Source of the DNA: Phlebiopsis flavidoalba
Lineage: Eukaryota; Basidiomycota; Agaricomycetes; Polyporales; Phanerochaetaceae
Length of the DNA: 64,000 nucleotides
Direction: 5' to 3'
Assembly (NCBI GenBank): GCA_035772785.1
Contig: JAOCPU010000003.1
Coordinates: forward strand, 1,014,009 to 1,078,008
Part shown: positions 23,321 through 33,478 of the stretch, piece by piece
How the letters are laid out: every line of letters starts with the position of its first letter
Numbering within the stretch: position 1 is the first letter of the stretch
Translations under genes and position numbers: made by a program
The notes under the pieces: model-generated
What the model was told of the DNA's origin: nothing
Seen by the model: the letters and a program-made list of their open reading frames with translations, nothing else
Databases searched by the model: none

Positions 23321-24393
23321 TTAGGCGACAACAGCCTTGCGTCCACGGACCTTCTTTGGGGTGGCGCGCGGCCTTCTTCTCCTTGTACGAGGCGAGGATG
23401 CGGCGGAGGTGCGGGGCGAGGGCAGCCTGTAGCGAAGAAAAGAAACGTTGTTAGTAAAACATGGTTTGTTACAGAAAAAATATGACACGTGATAAAAAGT
23501 AAAAAGTAAGTGTAAAGTTTAAAGAAAAGGAATGAAGGGATATGTGAGTCCCAAAGACCAAAGAGTCGGGCGAGCGCGTGCGAGCGTCGTACGGTACCCG
23601 ATAGCGACATGGGTCGTACCCGGAGAGGTTTTGATCGGTCCTGTCCAGGCCAAGTAATCTTGCACATGCTGTTCACACACACCCAAACTTTCAAAATGCC
23701 TTTGCGGCGATCCAGCGGGCTCTAGTGGTGGTGCAGTGTATGTTTTGTGGTAGCTTGGCTTGTCCACTTTCGAAATGGGAAATAGTGATAGGAAGGAGGC
23801 GGGACGAAAGTGAAGGGATGTAAGAATGAAACGGTGCAGGTTACTCACAGTCCTCAAGTCAGCACACGGTAGCCCTTCTTGGCAAACGATCTTCGCAGGT
23901 CGCAGGGTGACACCACTGGCGGCACGGCTGGTCGCCAGAGCGGGCACGGATGGTGGATGTTGTGAGCGTACGACTTCTTGACGACGTGGGGGGAGGCAGC
24001 CTTCTTGTGGGTGGTGAGCGATAACACCGCCGCAGAAGGTGCAATGTCAACGGTCTATGGTGAACGAAAACGTATATGAGTGCATGTCCTTGGAGGATTG
24101 ACTGAACGCGGAACGCACCTTCTGGTTGGCGAGACCAGAGAACTTCTGCGAGTGGAGTGTTCGTCAAGTTGCCCTACACATACAAATGAGTTCCCATTGC
24201 TCCGATTATTTCCGTCGCCGCCCTTCACTCACAGCCTCCGCGAGAGAAGATAGGACCCTCAGGGACCTTCTTGACGATGAAGGAGTTGCTTTTTCTACGC
24301 AAACCGCACAGAATTTAGCCAGCATGCTCAGATACTTTCAGTATCACGCCCACGTACGCGGAGTGGGAGGAGCCACTGGAGGTCGCTGGACAT
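23321..24393 (-). CDS. RPL28: 60S ribosomal protein eL28
   Basis: This is the large-subunit protein of the L28e family. On the minus strand exon 1 encodes MSSDLQWLL (start codon 24393-24391), exon 2 NSFIVKKVPEGPIFSRE, exon 3 GNLTNLHSQKFSGLANQK, exon 4 VDIAPSAA with THKKAASPHVVKKSYAH and KKGYR, and the last exon RILASYKEKKAARHPK with RGRKAVVA to the stop at 23321. Clear GT-AG introns separate the exons, including a long one (about 23440-23865), as is usual in basidiomycete ribosomal protein genes. Single-base insertions are visible, for example an extra A in the NLHSQK codons. Because eL28 is normally a single indispensable gene, these breaks argue for sequence error. Confidence 0.88.
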
Positions 24394-24599
24394 CTTGGAC
24401 GGTCTTGCTATCGTACACTTGAACGTTGAGGACGAGTGAGTTGGGTGGCCTGAGCGTAACTGTACAGTGCCAAACACAACCAAGCAAAGGCGCATCACTC
24501 CCATTTTAAGCAGACAGATCGGGATATTTGGCGCCCGACCGTGAGAGAGAGAACATTGAGGATAGATTGCACGGTCGGAATGGACTCTAATACTGAGGA
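24394..24599. other. Promoter region of eL28 / 3' flank of NOG2
   Basis: A compact intergenic region of about 200 bp separates two minus-strand genes. No clear TATA box is seen. Confidence 0.4.
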
Positions 24600-26973
24600 T
24601 TATCCAGAAAATGTATCTATAGTGTACATCATGAAGCGCCGTTTACGTCCGCTGATGCCCTTCTGCAACGACTTGAGCTTAGCAGCCTTTTCGCGATTCT
24701 TGTTCTTGACGTTTGCAGACGAGTAGAAGTTGGTAGCCTTGCGCTACACATATGTTGTGAGTAATAAGTAGAGTAATAGACGTATTTAAGCAAACCTTGT
24801 TAGTCTTCATGCGAGCCTCCTTTGAAGGCCCAGCTTCTTCCTCTGCCTCTGAGACATCGCCAGTATCTTCCCCGTTCGACTTGCTGAACACCGTCAGAGT
24901 CTCCTTTGCTGGATCGTCGCCCTTGAACACATCGTTCCATCCAAGCTGCCTCCTCCGGCTCTTCCCCATTATCCACTTCGCCCTCCGCGTCCTCATCACT
25001 CTCGCCCGCCCCGCTACCTTCAGCATCCTCCTCCGCAATCCCATCCGCGCCCTCATCGTCCAGAGGCTTGATGTCCTCCGCGACGAATGCGTTCTTCTGC
25101 ATGATGGACCCGAAGTTCTGCGTCACGCCCGGAAACACGCTCGGACTCGCCCTCGGTAGCCCTTCGCCTTGCCCTTCACGTCCCTTCTTGCCTGCCTTCG
25201 CCTCGGCCTTGTTCAGGTCCTCGGGCAACGCTCGGGAGGGGGACGAAGAATGGTAATCCGGCCGCGTACCCCAGTCGCTCAGCATGATTTTGGCAACCGA
25301 GTTCAGATCTGGCTCGCCGCCCTTGAGCAGCCTGCCCTTCATGCGGGCCATCTTGTCGAGGAAGGTCTCAGCATCCCACCCCTTCGACGAGTCTTCGGGA
25401 TCGGGCAGAGGAATGCCGTAAGTACGTGAGAGGTATATCGGCTTGACACGCTCCATGAGAAGAGGGGATGTGTTCGGAAGGTGTGGCAAGAGCCTCGACA
25501 CGGACAACACCCTTCAGAACAGTGGAGGTCTCTGCGAATCCTTCGCAGAGGTTGGGACAATAGACCCCGGGCAATCGATCAAGTGAATATCCGTTTTGTG
25601 AGGGTGATGTATTGCCAGACCTAGAAAACTCAAGTATGAGCCATGTTGTCAAGAGTTAGAGGAGTGGGCGTACCTTTGTCTCTAACCCAGGGACGGGGGC
25701 AACATTGCAGACCTTGCTGCTTTTGATGGTGTTGATGACGCTGACTCTTGCCGACATTAGGGTATCCGATGAGTCCAACTCCAACGGAGATTTGCTTCTT
25801 GTCAGAGTGCAGCTGCGAGAACTGTCTGAGGAGCTGAATAAGGGAGCCCTTGCCGAAGGAGTGATTCGGCGAGGCGTGGAAGGCAAGGGTGGGGTAGCGA
25901 GGGCCCCCCCGGTAAGGTGTTGCGAAACTTATCGCGCGGTGGACCCAGTTGGGTACGAGATCACACTTGTTGAGGATCAAGACGACTTGCTTGTGAGCCT
26001 TCTCCTTCCGGATGAACTCCCCAGTACGCTCTCGCAAAGGGTTCCCATAGGGGTCACGAGCATCGAGCACGTGAAGGATAACGTCGGACGAGTCGATGAC
26101 ACTTTGTACAGCTCGCCATATATACGACGAGAAGTAACCCTTAGCGTATATGGGTTCGATGATGTCGGAAGTAGGTAGGGAACTCGACCGTGGAAGTAGA
26201 GGCAACAGGGTCTGGACTTCCGCAATTAGTACTTTGACATCACGTCCCCGTTCCATTGCATACCTCCGTTCTCATCATGTACCGTAGCCTTAGCTTCGGC
26301 TTCTTCGACAGCTGCGTTGCCGGCCTTGCTGAGCTCCTCAAAAGTGCCGACCTCTAACCGAGGCTTCTTGCGCTGAGCCTTGGGACCAAATGTATCCTGG
26401 AACGGCTCGGTCTCTACAAATATGCGAGCGCTATGAGGGCGTCAGCACCACACACGAGAGGGGGGGGCTAGGTCGACATACCTTCCGGGTATTGGGATTT
26501 TGAGCGTCGTCCAACAATGCTCGAAAATGGGCAGTTTGTTACGACGAAGCAACACGGAGTATGGGTCATGCTGCTTTCCAGCGAGACTCGTGCGGAAGTG
26601 GTCCAATGCCTTCTGTGAGATGACCCTGGGGGTGTTTGCCTAAAAGTCAAATGAATAATCCGTCACTCTAATTGAACGGCCGCGAGGACGCACCAATAAA
26701 ACCACCTCCGGTCAGGCTGTACACACGTCCGGGTTTCGTCTCATCCTCTCGAAAACTTTTGGATATCAAAGCAGCAGCTTTGTGGATAATCTTTCCATCC
26801 TATGTCGCGTACGCCTTGCCGCTTCGTTCAGCATCCTTAAGCTTCGAATAAAAAGACCTGCTTGCGCATTGCGGTAGAAAGTTTCCTCGCCCTTGACCTT
26901 CTGCAGCGAAACAGACGAAGCGTCGAGGACCTAGTCTTCGTGATCCAGATGGGGATTTCTTAGGTGCAACCAT
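24600..26973 (-). CDS. NOG2: Nucleolar GTP-binding protein 2 (NOG2), 60S assembly GTPase
   Basis: NOG2 is a circularly permuted GTPase that checkpoints pre-60S particles before nuclear export. The minus-strand start [18 protein letters not shown] is at 26973. N-terminal pieces include [11 protein letters not shown] and EDETKPGRV. The GTPase core shows the permuted order: [20 protein letters not shown] (about 26140-26080), G4 NKCDLVPNW (about 25960), G1 GYPNVGKS (about 25740), then a G3-type LIDCPGV region (about 25575) and [20 protein letters not shown]. The C-terminal extension is acidic ([20 protein letters not shown]), followed by [39 protein letters not shown] and GRKRR before the stop at 24600. 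Introns and several indels break the frame, but nearly all blocks are present. Confidence 0.9.
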
Positions 26974-27374
26974 GTTGACGATGAGAGAGTCGCCTAAACA
27001 AGGGGGGAAGGAGGTGTGGCTCTCTCAAAGGTGGAGGTCACCGAGAGGACGAAGGTGCGTCTGATCCAAAAAATTAGAAAGCGCGCGCTTCGGCTAACGG
27101 ATTAGGCTGGCTTTCCCACGCCATTCGACGACCGATATCGGCGCTTAGACATTTCGTTGATTCCGCGACCGCTGCTGCGAACCGAAGCAAGGGAGTAAGC
27201 ACCCAACACTCCCTTCACTTGCAAGTTTCTGACACTACTTTGCAGCAAGGAATTTGAAATTATTCGCAATTACAGATATATGAAGAGCAGAAGAATTGAT
27301 GTCCCTATTCTCCGAACGACAGACGTCTGCAAGGTTACTCGCCCTGCGTGCCTCATCTGCTTTCTCTCGCTGCC
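26974..27374. other. Intergenic
   Basis: This lies between the start of NOG2 and the end of the DUF3140 gene, both on the minus strand. It is the presumed NOG2 promoter. No other gene is recognised. Confidence 0.4.
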
Positions 27375-28359
27375 TTAGACCTCTTCATCGGCTGTCTTAG
27401 TCCTCTTTCTGGCGGGCTCTTCATCTCCCTTGCTTTTGCTCTTCTGCGGCTCGCTTTTCGTCGGGCTTGGTGCTGTCATCCTTCTCCGCCGCAGACTTGT
27501 CATCGTCAGCCTCCCGTCTTTCGTAACGGTGTCAAGCTTGCGCTTGGTGCCAGCAGCACTGGAGTCCTCCTGCTCATGTGAGTCGTTATCTTCTTTTTCA
27601 TCTGACGCTGCATTGCTCTCCTCGTTCTTTGTGCCTTCCACCATCTTGAATCTCTGCGTCCTTCTCCGACCCTTCCGAGACCTTTGCCTTCTTCTGCGAC
27701 CCTTTCCGACACTTTCGCGCGCTCGTTCTTTCTCTCCGGCTCCTCTGAGGCCTTCGTGTCCGTTTTCCCCACCCCCTCGTCAAGGGTCTTTAGCGTACCG
27801 GTCCTACATTGTTTCAGTACATGGGCTCACATTAACGGTGTGCACACTCTCACATGGCCCCAATTTTTGAGACTGTTGTGCGTCGATCGAGATCATATAG
27901 CCCCCTCTCCTGCGAGTACCATTCTCGGCATACCTGATTGTGCTCTTGGTGTTCTCTAGTTGGCCCTTAGTCTTTGTCTCTTTGAGGTGGTCCTCCTGTG
28001 CCATGGATGACGCTTGTTGTATCTGTGCAATCTCTATTTAACACTCGCGGACACGCGATTCACGCGCATATAGTCGCGACTTACCCACAACAACCTTTCT
28101 CATATGGTCTATATCTTCCTACGGGACGCGTCTCATAACGCGAGATCACAACCGTCACGATGGGACTTACTTCATCATATCGCTCGGGGTCCTTGTCGGG
28201 ATTCCTCTTCAAGATATCTAATATCTTGTGGCCGCTGTCGAGGCCGACTCCTGTCCCTGCGGTCTTGCTCTGGGGATTGTCGAGCCAGGCCTGTAGCTCA
28301 TCGACTGACATATTAATCTGGAGGTTGAACTCCTCGATGACTTCATCCTTGGACTTCAT
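27375..28359 (-). CDS. DUF3140-family protein with charged C-terminal tail
   Basis: The minus-strand product starts MKSKDEVIEEFNLQINMSVD, then ELQAWLDNPQSKTAGTG, GHKILDILKRNPDKDPERYD and DHMRKVV, then (after introns) HPWHRRTTSKR read in a neighbouring frame as an AQEDHLKETKTK-like segment, and SLKNWGH. This matches the DUF3140 layout: W..SKTAG, GHKILDIL, D..HMRKVV..Y..RH, NWGHDP. The biochemical role of the family is unknown to me. A long tail follows, rich in Glu/Lys/Arg/Ser (KTDTKASEEPERKNERAKVS, then GTKRKLDTVTKDGRL and PARKRTKTADEEV), with several KRK/RKR clusters that suggest nuclear localisation. Low-complexity T/C runs on the plus strand encode the tail and carry indels. Confidence 0.75.
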
Positions 28360-29146
28360 GGTCGTTGCGTGGTGGTGAAAGGAAGGGATATTTGAGACGC
28401 TTATGAGGGGCATTCTGCCCTTTATATATGGCACGTTCGATTGACTGCGACAGGGGATGAAGGGAGAGCGAACCTCCTGTCATCCATATACTAAATCGGG
28501 TGCACCGCTCCACCGTCGGTCGCTCTGACGTCGGGGTCCGATTGTTGCTGCAGGTAGTTCTTTTACCATAGTCTGGGTCTAGTTCTAACCCCTACAGGGA
28601 ATACTGTGCGTTAGGCGGAACAGAAGAGTCGTTGTGTGGACACGACGACGCGGTACGAATGAGGTAGACGTGCGATGCTTTACTGTCAAGCATCTCTCAC
28701 AGTAAGCCCTCATGCAGCTTTGGGTGTACGCTCATCTCATCAGTATATAGTACGGCTACAGCTTTGCTAGAATTCTAAGACTTTCGTTTATACTTGGCAC
28801 AGAGGCTGGAATAAACGTCTCCCGACCGTTATGCAGACACACCACTTGCGCCACGCGACTATACATAAACAAGCACAACTCATGCTAGTACGCTTTCAAA
28901 TTCACAGTATCTTTGAGCTCAGCTGTACGTAACAGAGATATCAATACACTTATACTGTTATCGATTACACTCATGCAGATGGCTATAAACGCCTGCAGTG
29001 GCAGGCTTCTGGGCCCTCAAGCTTCTCAGATTTGCACGTGTAGGCTTTCCCAGTTTCTCTTCGTTTAGCACAACTGCCACCTGCAGAGTCCTCTTTGATT
29101 TGTATCCTCCAATAGTTACTGCAATTATGCACATATCAGAGTGAGC
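28360..29146. other. Intergenic, divergent promoter region
   Basis: The DUF3140 gene (minus) and the GTPase gene (plus) face away from each other here. A 73-residue minus-strand frame (28958-29179) overlaps the GTPase start and is not assigned. No repeats are seen. Confidence 0.35.
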
Positions 29147-31009
29147 ATGACCGCCCGTCTCATGCAACTTGAAGCTCATACCGATATCAGCCCTCTGGAT
29201 CGTGCCCCCATCGAGCCGAAAGTGTGCCAGGACTACTCGGACTCGGATAGCGATGATAGCGATGATTCGGAGGATGCGTTAACATTAAAGTGAGAATTCG
29301 GTAATCTGACTATAAGTACGAATATAGACTTTCACAGCGATATTGAGTCACTTCGCAAAGGCGAAGTCAAGGCCACTTTGACTGATCGGCGCGTTCACCA
29401 TCATCCTCGTTGGGAAGACAGAAGCCGGAAAAACGACACTTCTCTCTTTCTTATACAACGCCCTCACGGGGTCGACCCCCCGAAGCATTACACCGATGGG
29501 CATAACTCGATCAACGAGGCAGGCGGTGGGCAAAAACATAGCCAAAACGCAATATCCGTTCATCTATCACTTCACCTCCCACAATGGCGTCAGATTTCGC
29601 ATCATCGACACTCCCGGACTGGCAGATACTCGAGGACTCGCGCGAGACGATAATCATAGAGACGCTATAGGAGCATTGGTCCGCGATCATGTTGAACAAG
29701 TCGATGCCGTTCTTTTGCTCACCAACGGTACCGAACCTCGCTTAGATGCGCCCACCGAATACGTGTTCGAGGTCCTTGCCACCATGTTTCCTCGCAGCAT
29801 CGCAGATAACATTGGCGTAGTCTTCCCAATACCGAAAGCGAGATGAACATGAGCTTCGACACCAGCTCTTTACCCGCCCAGATTAACCGCGATAATCTTT
29901 TCTGTCTTGATAACCCGTTTGCTCTCCAACGAAATCTGAGAGCGAGAGAGAAGACAGGAGAGTTGTCCAAGTCGAAGTTAAAAACATTTCGCAACGAAGT
30001 CAAGGACAAAGAGACCTCGGCCTTACGCGTTCTATGCAACTTGTTAGACTGGCTAGACAGCCTCTCCCCTCAACCGACCAAGGCAATCATCGAACTTTAT
30101 GAGAGGACAAAGGCTATCGACGCTAAGGTCTCTTTGATTCATAGCTCGATGGTTGCGTCGAAAGCCATGCAAGAGGAATTAATGCGAATACAGAATGCCA
30201 TTGAAGACAATAAGAAGGTCCGTCCCATGTCAAAAGTGCGGTGCGACAGCATGGCTGACCTCCGATTCGCCTCAATAGACCGCCGAACTTTACAAAGAAT
30301 ATCGAGTCGAACCATCGTCACTAAATCACGTACCTGCCTGGTCGACACCGATCATAGGAACATATACTGCATCGAGCCTGGATGTTTTAGCAACTGTTCG
30401 CACTCCTGGCCTAGCGCATTCGAATTGAGCATGCCGCAAGGAGCATCGATATACGAGATGGCCGGTAACTTCCTGCGGCTCAGGTTTATCACCTGCACCG
30501 TCTGCAAGCACTATCTGACCTGCCATCAGACGGAGAACATGCACTGGGAGGAGGTGGTAGGTCGTGAATCGCACATGGACGTGGAGGCGAGAAAGAAGTA
30601 CGAGTCCGCTACTTCCGACATAGAGTCAAGACGGATCATGCGTGAAGCCATACAGGAGAGGCTTTCTGAGATCACGAAAACGACATCGTCGCCCGCGACC
30701 CAGAAGGTCAAAGGTCTGGCAGACGAATACGCAAGCCTGTCGCTGTCTGGCAGCTTTACCGGCCAAATCTATAACATGATAAAGATCTTGAAAATCCATC
30801 TAGAGACGGCTCGTAATGGAGGCGCCTCAGTAGCCAAGGTAGAGCAGATCGCGGAGAGCATCACCGCTCTAGAGAAGAAGCTCGACCTGTTAGATGCCTA
30901 TGTCCCAGCCACAGCGGTCCCAGGAGACTCGGTTCCGCCTGCCGGTCCCGTGAAGACCAGTACCCTCCGCAGCGAAAGCCAGCTTGGCCAAAGTGTCGAA
31001 GGCTGCTAG
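29147..31009 (+). CDS. P-loop GTPase with Cys/His-rich and coiled-coil regions (AIG1/TRAFAC-like)
   Basis: Exon 1 encodes an acidic leader ending DSDSDDSDDSEDALTLK; an intron (about 29292-29338) follows. The G domain begins GAFTIILVGKTEAGKTTLL (G1/P-loop), has G3 RIIDTPGLADTRG and then VDAVLLLTNGTEPRLDAPTE. A canonical N/TKxD G4 is not obvious; NTESEMNM occupies the corresponding region. Downstream are helical segments, a Cys/His-rich block (IYCIEPGCFSNCSHSWP, then FITCTVCKHYLTCHQ and MHWEEV) and C-terminal helices (ALEKKLDLLDAYVP). Similar architectures occur in expanded Agaricomycete GTPase families of unknown role. Only two indels break the gene, near 29385 and 29830. The 388-residue C-terminal part is uninterrupted, which makes it one of the best preserved coding stretches here. 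Confidence 0.75.
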
Positions 31010-31216
31010 ACAGATATTCTCCTCTGATCAATCATAGTATTAGTAGCTCATCCGATGATTTAACCCTGTACTTTACTTGATTGTCATTAACAAAAACGCC
31101 ACATACATCTATCCCTACCTTCGCATCCCAATGAAGTGGTCAGACGGGGCTCCTTTCTAACGTTAGGATCTTGAACGTAGTACTCAGAGCCCATCGTCTA
31201 TATCATGTGATATACT
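31010..31216. other. Convergent intergenic region
   Basis: About 200 bp lie between the ends of the GTPase gene (plus) and the O-fucosyltransferase-like gene (minus). No other feature is seen. Confidence 0.5.
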
Positions 31217-32960
31217 TCACCAAAATCGGTTACTATCAGGCGGAAGTTGTCTCGCCATCCGTATCATGACAACATCAGACGTTAGGCTTGAAAACTGTGT
31301 AGTCGTCTGCTCATCAGCACTTGCGCCCAACGCTGTTCATGTATATCACGTACACCGTTTCCAATCATGACCTGCGCTCGTTGACCTATCAGCATATCGA
31401 CAGCTTGAGCCACATACTTCTGCTCTTTTGTGAGCACAAGGTCCCGGCTCGTCGCAATCTTCCCCCACCCGCCCTTCTTTCGCAACGCCGACTGGAGCTG
31501 ATCCGCCCATTTCTTCTTCGCGTTGGTCATGACATAGATATTCATGAGGCCTTGTCCCGCTTGTGAATTTCTCACACTCCTCGACTTTTCTCAATGATCT
31601 GGGAGATTGACGGGAAACATCTCCGCAGGTACAAATTAAGATTTTCCTGGGTGGTTTCGCCCCGCCATTCTCCAGGTGGGGTCTTCCATTGGTCTGGAAG
31701 CGCAGAAAAAGAGTTGAACCCGTTGAAGGCAGCGCCCCATCGTGCCAAATGTGCGCAATGTTCGTCAAAGTCTCCTCTCCGAATGTGCAAGACGAGCAAG
31801 CCTGGTAAGTCTGAATACGGGTCTCGTAATGGTACGAGAGAGTTGGGCATCGGGAGCGGTTCTAAGGGTTGGACCGGGGCGAAGAGATGGCGATTTACGT
31901 CGAATGCTGCATGCACCAATGGGGACCATCCGAGGAGACGTAACATGGGAGATTCTGACAAAATGGGCCCAGATAGAAAGCAGTCGTTCCTTTTGGCCGT
32001 ATATGCTAAACATTATTAGTTGACCAGCATTGTATGACGACATGATAACTTGAGTCAGCTTACTAGTAGTCGAATATTCTATCCGACTCACGTGCGACTT
32101 CAACGCATGGCTCGTCAATCTTGCGTAGATATTCCGCCCACGTTTTTCTAGGATGTTCTTCGCCGACGGCTGACTGTCTCTCATAAGGTGTGCTACCGTT
32201 TGCGTCTCCACTATCTTCGGGTATGGACATATCTCGTCAAAATACTTTTTGTGAACCGAGCGAGGTGTAGTGTCATCGAAGACAAATGGTCCGCCAATCA
32301 ACGGACCTAAATGAGAAATAAAGGTCTCGTTAATACATGACTCTAAGACGAGTGATCGTTCTTTTACCTGATATTAGGGCTGACAACGGTATTTGTGACG
32401 GTATTGGCTTCCCAGAGAAGCCGGAGTACTCGGTATTGTCTCGATTCCACGTGTAGTTGTCGTAAACAAAGCTATGTCGCGCTTTGAATATCAAGTTTCT
32501 GGAGACGGGGTGATCATTGTTGCTTACGATCGACCACTACTGTACGCCACCTGGGCGTTCATAATCAGGTCTTCCAGATAGTTTCCCCAACCGAGAGCTT
32601 CGTTCATAAGCAAAGGAACTGGCGCCATGAACCCTTCTCGCTTACCTGAGACGTGATTGTTCACCCAGAGATACTTCTTCCCCTTGCTGAACGCGTTCGT
32701 TTTACGTCGTGATGTGGTTGAGCCAGCTCCGCGCGATGGTACTCCTCGTACAGAGGAGGTTTACTCTGCTCCCACTGGTAGTGCCTCCACCCCTGGAGGA
32801 GCTTCATGGCAAGGTAGAGCACCAAAACGAGGGATGCAGTCCATACAATGATGATCCTCGGTGTAAGTCGCGTCTGTGACTGTCGGCGGCGTGGGCTCAT
32901 GTGGCGACGCGACGAGAACGATGACTGACGCGTGAAGGGTAGTCGAAAGCTTTCCGTCAT
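31217..32960 (-). CDS. O-fucosyltransferase-like type II membrane protein, paralog A
   Basis: The minus-strand start MTESFRLPFTRQ leads to a basic segment and one membrane helix (IIIVWTASLVLVLYLAMKLL), the topology of a Golgi type II glycosyltransferase. The lumenal part contains EYHRAELAQP, WGNYLEDL, TWNRDN, GPLIGGPFVFDDTTP, LLGWSPLVHAAFDVNRHLF, the fucosyltransferase-superfamily motif LVLHIRRGDFDEHC (about 31785-31745) and IYVMTNAKKKWADQLQSALR. It ends MIGNG | FSSLTSDVVMIRMARQLPPD and NRFW after a final intron (about 31300-31355), with the stop at 31217. The H-x-R-x-G-D motif is shared by protein O-fucosyltransferases and alpha-1,6-fucosyltransferases, with Arg acting in catalysis. The acceptor is unknown. 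Three more paralogs lie at 52.9-60.1 kb. Confidence 0.7.
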
Positions 32961-33478
32961 GGCGTCGTCACCCGCAGAAGATGAGAGTGTACAGGAGAGG
33001 TGGGCATCTGACCCTGTTGTTTGTTGCCCGGCGCGGTCATGATCAGGTTAAGTGAGAAGCCACGGCTGCGGCCAGACGCTCTGTTTGATGACGGTTAAAG
33101 CCAAGCTGTGATGCGGGCAATCAAACCATCCGCGACCCCCCGCAATGCATGTGCAGTCCAATGGTAAATTGAGAATAAGTACTATGTAGAGTAGGTAGTC
33201 TGACATGAAGAATAACCGACGGCAAGGCGAGAGCGTATAGGTTAAGGTCGTGAATATTGTCAGAGCTCGAGTGGGAAGTGCGTGGGGCATGACTGGGAAA
33301 CTAAAAGTCAGAGCGTAACGGTACGACGGAGAAGCGCATCATGCGAAAGTCCAAGTCAAAGCGCAACGGTGGGCATCATGAAGGAGAGAAGAAGGATGTC
33401 AACGGGGAAATACGTGCTAGAGGCGCGTGTAGGGCGTCCGTGAAAGATGAGTGCTAGGTATACAACTGCATGAAATTC
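32961..33478. other. Promoter of paralog A and 3' flank of chitin synthase
   Basis: Intergenic between two minus-strand genes. An 80-residue minus-strand frame (33048-33290) with a hydrophobic stretch is not supported by any family match. No clear TATA box is seen. Confidence 0.4.
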
